Assembly: GCA_030272585.1 (NCBI GenBank)
Contig: BSYQ01000009.1
Coordinates: 2,542,001 to 2,606,000, forward strand
Length of the DNA stretch: 64,000 nt
Reading direction: 5' to 3'
Source of the DNA: Bryopsis sp. KO-2023
Taxonomy: Eukaryota; Chlorophyta; Ulvophyceae; Bryopsidales; Bryopsidaceae
Shown: piece after piece, positions 56,166-64,000 of the stretch
Layout: every line of letters begins with the position of its first letter
How positions within the stretch are numbered: position 1 is the stretch's first letter
Notes under the pieces: generated by a model
Databases searched by the model: none
Seen by the model: the letters and a program-made list of their open reading frames with translations, nothing else
What the model was told of the DNA's origin: nothing
Made by a program: the position numbers and the translations under genes

Positions 56166-59100
56166 ATGGAGTCCTCGCTGCGTGGTGAAAAGTTTGACAA
56201 ACGCGTACCGATCGTCACGACGAGGCCCGATCATTCTTCTGTGACAAGCACTAGCAATAATAATGCGGAGAGCCCCAAATCAGCTGGGCTGGCTCTCCCG
56301 CGCCGATCCAAGCCGATGCTCAAAAGTCAGAAGCTGTTCGAGCACGGTTTGATGGCCAGAATCCTGCCCAAGGGGGACGAGGAAATGCTGGGTAACCTGG
56401 CCAGCATGGACTCGCTGGATTCCCACCTGCAGAGCTTTTGCTTGTCGTCCTTGACCCTGAATTCGTGGCTGGGGGAAAGCCTCGATCCGACGCTGACGGT
56501 GGAATCGTTCGGGCTGAGCATGAACGACACCATATCGAGGGATTTGCCGAGGGAGGACCGAATGCGGTCCATCGCGGCTTCCAGCTTAGACTTTGGAAAT
56601 GCCTTGGTTTCGGTCGAGCAATCCAGCCGAGACCTCACCGATGATCCGGAGGACCTATCGATTGCCCAAACCAGGGAAGAATTCGTCCATCCGGAGCTGG
56701 TTTCGCTGGAGCCCCAGTCGACGCTCCACTCGCAGACGTATTCTGAACAGGAGAACATTTCGATCAAGCAAACTGGGCACGAGTTCGCGGAGCTCGAGCT
56801 GTTGCCCAGTCAAAACTTGGGTCAAAGTTTCGACACAGAACAGACAGTTCTAATCGACACAGAACCCTGCATGACGGTGGCACAATCCAGCCAGGAATAT
56901 TCTGACCTGGTAAGGCTCCCTTAAAACCCTTTGTGTAGTGGAAAATTTTTCTTCTTTCTTTCTCCCTTTTTTTTTTTGGGGGGGGGGGGGCACATGCAGC
57001 GGTAGAAATTCCAGCTCCAATCAAATGAGGGTTTCCTGTTTTTGCTGGATCGTTTCAACAATGGTAGGTGGGGGGTGGGGGGGGGGGCAGTTTTTGATGT
57101 GTACAGGTGTTGAAATCAAAATATCCATAACTCATTTCGAAAACAAAATGAATCAAGGCCCAAAGGTCCAGGCTGTTTTTTTTTGTGTTTTTTTTTTTCG
57201 CGTGGATATCGTAGACCCAGAGTCAGACAGGCAGCGCTTCGGTCACATCGCCCAACGCTGAGGAGTCCATAGGGCCGGACGAGGCCTCCCAGGGGCTCTG
57301 CCATCCGAGACACCCGAAAAAGAAGATGGGGGTTATCAAGCGTTTGATCTGCGGCTGCAGCTCCCGGAATCGAAAGAAATGGACCGACAAGGATGTCCGA
57401 AACATCGTCGAACGACACCACAGTCGCAAATTGGATAGAGCCACCGTCGACTCTGCGAGGTGACAGCAAAACGGATCGATCGATGTTACAGATGAACAAC
57501 TCGCAACCCACCTCCCACCCCTCTTCCCCCCGCCTCGTTTTTTTGTGTGTTATATTTTTCCGGGGGGAAAAAGAAAATTTCTGAATAAGTTTTGGGAGGT
57601 TTGATTATGGAAGGGGGCGAAAAGAGAGAGAAGGGGAGGGAGGGGGTGGACGATTGGAACTGAATAATTGTTGTGTGGTGATGTGCATTATGATTTTTTT
57701 TTGCTTAAAATCAAACTTTGAAATGATGGAGGGCGATCCATTTTGAGATTGCACCAGACCCCGTTCCCAGATGCGATTTTTTTTGTTTCTTCCTTTTATT
57801 CATATTTTGCTCGAGAAATAATGGCCGGCGTAATGGTCCAAGCATTGGCCATGCCGACGATGTTGCATGAATTTCCGATACAGAGATGTTTGGTTGTAGA
57901 AGGGTCATGTAACGGCTGATTATTTTATTTTATTTTGAGCAACTGCATTTGCATCTGAAAACCTGAAAACCTCATCTAGCCGAAAATCATCCACTGTGCA
58001 AAAATGACCGACCCAAGCAACAAACCGAAAAAAAAAAAGAAATAAAAATAGGCATCTGCTCCACCTTTTTTAATATATGAGAAGAAAGCGAGTTTCCTGA
58101 TCGCAGCACGGCTGCAATTTGAATGCTACCCCTGGATGATCACTTTTCAATTTCTTTTTTTCTTTTTCTTTTTTTTGGGGTCCTTTGGCACGTCAGGGAT
58201 GATTCTGACGATTCGTTGGATTCTCATTTGCTGGGGCAACGCAGCGTTTCGAGAATTCCTACCTCGGAGTTTGAGAAAAGCAAGGTAATAATAGTGACTG
58301 TCATTTTTTTAATAATCAGCCGCTGACATGCCGCTGCACATCATCATAAAACGAAAATCAAAAGAACAAAATTCAGCAGTTGTTTCATTTAAATGTGTTT
58401 TTGTGCTAGGCTCCGTGATCATATCTTTTTATATTAAGAAAATCCTTGGGTACTTTTCCTACAATTTTTCTTCCATCTAATTCAATTTAATTTATACTCA
58501 ATCATCAAAATTAGAATTTATTTTTTTTTCGATCGTTTAAATGTATTCATTCCTTTTTTTTATTTGTTTTTATTGTAGCCAATTGACTACTAATTTTTTT
58601 AATGCTCTTATTCTAATTTTGATGCTGTTTTGTTGGTATCCTTGTGCAAAACAGTCGATGACGAATGGCAGAGGTTCCGCCCTGGGGGCCGGGGTCCACA
58701 AAGACAGGGGCCGAGAAAGGCACCACCACTCCGTGAGCTCGCTGGAGCAGGCCCGGCTTCGTCGAATGCTCAAGGATTCAAACCTGAAGGAGCACGCTCC
58801 TCGGTTCGTGTGGAAATCCATGCCCACCTTGGCGAAATTCGAGCTGAGCGACATGGAGTGGGCGAGGTATTGGAGATTCAACGGAACCTGGACGTTGGAC
58901 AGGGAATTGAGCGACAGGCAGGATGGCAGCATAGCTTACGTTTGGCAGTTGACCGCAGCATTGAGAAGGACGATCGATGGGCTGGATCGACTTCTCGTAA
59001 GCAAATAGAACAGCTTTGTTTTTTTTGTTTTTTTTTTCTGTTTTTTTTTTCTGTTGAAAAATAAATCAAAATATCGTGCATTATATAACACCCCACCCGC

Positions 59101-59915
59101 CTACCAAAAATAAAGAATACTCATGAATGATTAACTCGAGAATAATTTTTAGTAGGAAGGAAATGCCATGCTTCTTTGTCTGAAGAAGGGGGGGGGATTT
59201 TTGTCTTTTTTCCTTTCCTTTTCCTTTTTTGTTTTCTTTTCTGTGTGATAAGAAAAGTTTGCTTTTTTTTTTCTCTCTCCAAGATCGACTCGACACCAAG
59301 ACTTTGTCGAACGAGCCTGTCGGCCTCCACGGTCCGTGGTATTCAGGAGCAAAGGCCGTGGAGTGGGGATATCGTTAGGTGCGAACGACGGGATGGCCGC
59401 AGCGGCTTCATGATGATCTGGGTGGAACCCACTCAGAAATCATTCACTGCCAGGTGAGTCATGGAGGACAGAATTTTAGTCATACATCGGATGAAATGAT
59501 GTCATTTGCTGAGGATCAACAAAAATGTATGTTGGGGACAGGCATATTATTTTATTTTTATTTATCTTTTATTCATTTATTTTTTATTGTAATTTTTTTT
59601 TTTTTTTTTTTTTTTTTGGGGGGGGAAAGGGAGCATATGATATTGCACAAGCACATCCACATGTTCGTACATGTTTATGCTTATGTTTATGTTTTGTTTT
59701 TGTTGTTTTTTATGATTGTGGGTGCCATTTTTCCTCGTTGTTTTAAAGTTTTTTCGGGGTGAATTCTGATGGGGATTGTGTTGCAGAATGGAGTGGGGCG
59801 AGCCCTATCCTGGACATGCGGCCGAAACCTACGAGCTATCCAAAGATGGACAATTGCTTTTCGTCATTCGTGAAATCCAACGGAGGGACAAATCTGAAAT
59901 CAGGGCACAAATCAG
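56166..59915 (+). CDS. acidic/Ser-rich protein with possible calycin-like C-terminal domain, unrecognised
   Basis: Exons: 56166-56910, 57213-57461, 58193-58285, 58655-58999, 59285-59451 and 59787-59915, all with GT-AG edges and agreeing phases. Start ATG 56166 (MESSLRGEKFDKRVPIVTT). The first exon is disordered, with imperfect repeats of about 35 residues (IAQTREEFVHPELVSLEPQ, IKQTGHEFAELELLPSQ). Exon 2 has a basic Cys patch (KKKMGVIKRLICGCSSRNRK). Exon 3 repeats the DSLDSHL phrase of exon 1. The C-terminal part reads WRFNGTWTLDRELSD, AYVWQLTAALRRTIDGLDRL, GFMMIWVEPTQKSFTAR and YELSKDGQLLFVIREIQRR. An alternating hydrophobic pattern after a G-x-W start suggests a lipocalin/calycin-like beta-barrel, an inference only. 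After 59915 an acceptor at 60146 would give an immediate TAG stop at 60148-60150. Confidence 0.65.
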
Positions 59916-59919
59916 GTGC

Positions 59920-62900
59920 GAATTCATAACTGTGCTTCATCCTCCCTCCCCCCCCCCAAAAAAAAAGAAGAAAAAAACAAACTTCAAAAACAATCTGCTT
60001 TTTCAATCCATTTCCATTTTCTTAATTTTTTTTGTCTGCCATGAAAGCAAAGGGGGAAGGGTCAATAAACAAATGGATTTGGGATTTTTAGGATTCAGCG
60101 CATCATGTTCAAAAAACAAAAAATCTTATTCACTGTAACGATACAGGTAGCAGTAATAATGTACTTTGAAAAAAGCACAGTCTCTTTTTTTTTGTTTTTG
60201 CTTTTACCTTTCCTGGTTTCTTTTTGATTTTTTTTTTCAAGTAGAAATTTGGATGGGGCCAGAATTTATCTTTTGGGACATTATTCGTAAGCACTTTGGA
60301 GAAATGTGGGAAAACAAAGTCGTACGTCAATAATGTGTTCTTAATAAAATTGACAATTTTAATAAGAACAACTATTTTTTTGAAAGAAAAAAAAAGTGCA
60401 CACAGTCTGCCTAGAACTGTCTTTTTTTAATATAGAAGTATCTGTTGACCTTAGTTTTCTCAACATATTCGATACATACACATTTTTTTTCAATTCGGAG
60501 ATTGAGGGGGGGGGATGGGGGGGATTTTTTTGCAGGAGCGTTTTCAGGCGTCAAGCGTGAATCGCAAGTCTTCTGTTTTGCACAGTCTATTTGCTTATTT
60601 ATCAAAAAAAAGAAGAAAAAAAAACTGAAATCAATAGAATTGATTTCATCTGGGGGAGAAAAAGGGCATCTGCACAAAGAGAAAAAAGGGAAAATGCAAA
60701 AAACAGCACCCTCCCCAACCCCCCCCCCCACTCCACCGCTCCTTTTCCCCAAAAGAAAAAACAAGGAAAGGCTAATCTTATCCGTGGCCGAATTTCACTC
60801 TCAGAATTTTTATCAGAAAAGATTAGGGGGAGTACTGAAGAAAAACTTTGAGAAAAAGAAACAGAGAATTGGGGGAAAAAAGAATAGGTGGCTTCGAATT
60901 GATATTGATATAGATATATGTGCATTTTGCGCTGAAGCTGGGGGAAAAAGAAGAATTTAAATATATAAATATTGTGGAAAAAGTAGGCTCTGAAAGAGGG
61001 GCTTATTTTTTTCTGTTGGAGATGGTTTAAAAAAAAGGAAATCCACAAAAAAAAATTGAAAATATTGCTGTAGGAAAACGAAGTAAATCAGATTTTGACT
61101 GGGGGAGTGTGCATAGGTTTAATCATTTTTTTGTTTTTTTCTTAATTCTGTAGAATGCATTGTTTCTCATTGAAAAAAAAACAACAAAGAAAAAAAAATC
61201 AAAGTAGATGTGAAACCAATACCAAAAAAAAAAACAAACAAAAGATGAAAACACAAAAAATAGTTTGTTTATTTTTTTTTCTTTCCACCATCAGATATTC
61301 TCACGAAGTTTTGATTTTTTTTTTTAATTTTAGAAAATCTGGGGAAAAATTCCCTTTTCACATCGTACTGTCAGGTTGTGCAATACTTGTCTTTGCCTTG
61401 TTTTCTCTTTTTCTTTTTTTATGTGTTTTTTTTTATTTAAATTTCAGGTGCTTGGTAAAGTTTCTCAAAAAAACAAAAACAAACATGTCAAAAAAAAACA
61501 AAAAACAAGAAGAATTGACAGAAACAGAAAGATACAAAAAAAAGGACGTGGTGGATTGACAGAATTTCAAGTTGAAAAACAAAAAGAAAAAAAGAAAAAA
61601 CAAATTAGGGGGTGGGCTGGGGGATTTGTCATGTTGCTTGTTAGCGTTTCGCTTTTCTTTTTGCGATATTGTATGTAGGGGGCAAAAGTTTTTCTCTTTG
61701 TTTTTTTTTTTCTTGATTATGTGGATGGTTTTTCCTCAAAAAAAAAAAAAAAAGACTCTCAATGTGGGTTTGTTTCCAAGGTACAATTCAAAAAAAAAAA
61801 AAAAAAGGAGAGAAGGAATTTTAAAGAAAAAAAGAAAAGTTTTGACCGAACGAAAAAGGAGATATAGGGAGAGAGAGAGAGGGAGATGAAAAAAAAAAAA
61901 TGAAAAAATGAAAAAATGAAAAGAAAAAGGGGAAAAGTGCCTCCTTTTTTTTATTGATGATGTCAAATTTGTGTATGCTGAATTTAAAAACCTGGTGTTT
62001 TAGGACCAATCTGGATTGCGACAATTCGTTTCCCTGTTTCTCGGTTTCTCTTTCTTCCTTATCCTTTTTTTTTTCCTCCCCCTCCTCCCTCCAGCTCACC
62101 TTGCCTCTTCAAAAGCTCATGAAAGAAAAAATATAAAAATATCTTCACATTTTTGTGTGGGATATATGTATTTTCAAGGCATTGTGAGCTAAGTGAATGA
62201 CCCAACACCCATTCCCTTGTGTCCTTTTCTTTTTTTTTTTTTGCTTCATTTTCCTTCCTATATCTTGGAGTGTCCCATTGGTTGGGAAAAAAAAGACGGT
62301 CGACCGGAGATGTTTTTCGGCTTCTTTTTGCTTTATATGTGTCTGTTCTTTCCCTTGTTATAATATTAATCGTCTCTGCTGGGTTCTTGCCAAGGTGCAG
62401 AAAAGAAAAAAGAAAAGCTGAAAAACGAGAATGGTACCGTTTTCTGTTGTTGAATTCTGCCTGGTTTGATAGTGTCTCAAAGTTTTTTTTCTCTCTCTCT
62501 CTCTCTCTCTCTCTTTTTCCCTAAGGGGCTCGATATTTTTTGGTGGTTGACTTGGTGCAATCCCAAGAAAAAAAAGTAAAAAAAAGTATGGTTTGAGGAG
62601 ACGTGTGTGTGTTTTTTTTGGTGTGTGTGGAGGGCAAAGCTCTGGGAGAAAAAAAGGAAGAATCGAAACAAAGTTTCGGCCCTAGCTTAAGATAGGATGT
62701 TGACAGACATTTATCAAATTCAATGGGGGAATTTAACAGAGCATAAAGTGGGGGTTTCAATTTGTATGTTTGTGTGTGTGGGGGGGGGGAATGATTTGTT
62801 ACAAAAGGAACTTCAAGAAATGAGAGAGAGAGTTAGAGAGAGAGAGAGACAAGTCAGGCTTGTTCAATTTTTCACAAGAAAAAAAAAGGAAGAGGGAATA

Positions 62901-64000
62901 ACCGTAACATTAAATGGACGGTCCGAACATGTGCAAGAAAAAGAACAAAAAAAAGAAACCTCCTGCCAAGAAGAGGAAATAGCTTTCGTCTGTGGATATG
63001 TTCCAACAACATTTCAGAAACTGCATACCGGAGAGTGAAAAGGTGTCCATTATTCATTCTTATTTTGAACTTTTTTTTTTTTTTTTTTTGGGGGGGGGGG
63101 GAGGGGAGTGGGGAGTAGAGGGAGGGGGAGGCACAAGATTTGATTCGTTGATTGTTTTTATTTTTGCTTTTGTTTTTTCCCTCTTTTTTTTTGGGAGAGG
63201 GTTGGGGAATTCTGGTGAGGAGGTTTGAATTTTTCATATTTTCTTTTTTTTCCCCCATAATTGGTAGCAAGAATAAAAAGATGGAAACGAAGATGGGGAC
63301 ATCTGCTGATCAAGCTAATGTTGCTGAACCAAGAATATCATCTGTGGCTGAATAAAAACACACACACTCAAAACAACTGAGTAAAAGGCTATGTGTCAAG
63401 AAAAAAAACAGGATGACAAAAAATTGTGGTGGGAAAAAAAAAAAAGATGGGCATCAAGATTTTTCGTTTCGTTTACAGAGAGCGAGCCAAGAATAAAACC
63501 GAATAAAGCATCCATCTTTTTTTATTATTATTTTCCTTTTACCCCACAGAAGGCTTCTTGTCGAAAGAAGTATTTTTTTTTAGTTATTGTTATTTTTAGC
63601 TTTTTAAATGCTGTTAATTTTTGTGGTCACCAGAGGGGTGATGACGGCAAATTGGTAATTTTACAAAAGAAAAAAAAAAAGAAGAGGGAATTGATAGGAG
63701 AGATAGAACGTTTTTTTGTTCTTTCGACAAAATAAAATAGGGGCCAAGGATTTCTCAGTTCAAGAAATATATATATGTTTTTGTTCGACATCAAAAACAG
63801 ATAATTTTCAATTGGGAAACGGGGAAGCAGGGGAAAAAAGAGAGAAAAAAAAAATTGCAACAGATAGTTTTCCACCGATTTTTTTGTTCCATACATTCGA
63901 GAATAAAAAATCTTCTTTTTACATAATTTCAAGCTGAAATCAAATGTTTGGGTTTTCAAGAATATTTCTGGGTTGATTGGAGTTGTCAAGTAGCATGATG
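59920..64000. other. low-complexity T/A-rich region without a supported gene
   Basis: Contains long A- and T-runs, compound C(n)A(n) at 59950-59969, T(n)G(n) at 63071-63101, a CT microsatellite at 62489-62514 and GA-rich runs at 61867-61887 and 62823-62850. Open frames here are Lys- or Phe-rich shadows of the composition. A short Glu/Arg-rich frame (62697-63038) and a 63270-63355 stretch ending in a stop are the only pieces with mixed codons, too weak to call. Confidence 0.45.

Noticed and set aside
60445-63735. Several 100-170 codon frames at the right end
   Set aside because: They are Lys- or Phe-rich and track A- and T-runs, with no splice chain, motif or codon mix of a real gene.

Overview
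This is nuclear DNA of an intron-rich eukaryote, most likely a plastid-bearing alga. The genes have many short to medium GT-AG introns with long T-rich tracts, and exons are clearly more GC-rich than introns and spacers. A carotenoid isomerase with a transit-peptide-like leader points to a plastid. An EDM2-like PHD protein, a plant-type mitochondrial bL28 and a JMJ31-like JmjC protein lean towards the green lineage, but that placement is an inference. I see no bacterial-style operons, no CRISPR array and no intact retroelement.

Layout. 1-3964 (-): 5' part of an EDM2-like PHD-finger gene that runs off the left edge. 4316-8220 (+) and 11211-15338 (+): two intact nine-exon copies of an unrecognised multi-pass membrane protein (453 and 454 aa). 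They lie in a segmental duplication whose first copy ends in a fragment of the leader of the MED19-like gene at 21175-21801 (+). Between the second copy and that gene sits about 4.9 kb of nested foldback (long inverted repeat) elements. 22457-26694 (-): carotenoid isomerase, head-to-head with mitochondrial ribosomal protein bL28 at 27103-27996 (+). 28507-28716 (-): small zinc-finger coding segment. 29246-31102 (+): dienelactone hydrolase with one apparent frameshift in a G-run. 32338-34956 (-): PP2C phosphatase with a long N-terminal extension. 36807-38268 (+): membrane-anchored coiled-coil protein. 38540-39400: 175-bp tandem repeat. 40063-43852 (-): JmjC oxygenase. 44369-44854 (-): small basic ORF. 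45145-45560: two inverted-repeat elements, one a pogo/Tigger-like MITE. 45.9-50.2 kb: T-rich low-complexity DNA. 50296-52004 (-): protein with a SILK motif and a CaaX end. 53223-53295 (+): tRNA-Arg(UCU). 56166-59915 (+): unrecognised protein with a long acidic/serine-rich N-terminus and a possible beta-barrel C-terminus. 60-64 kb: low-complexity DNA with no gene I can support.

The genes look like ordinary, unrelated nuclear genes: chromatin (EDM2-like, JmjC), transcription (MED19-like), plastid carotenoids (CRTISO), mitochondrial translation (bL28m, tRNA) and signalling (PP2C). The most unusual content is the duplicated unknown membrane protein family with one intron better conserved than the exons, the nest of foldback elements, recurrent T(n)G(n) tracts, and many perfect short palindromes.
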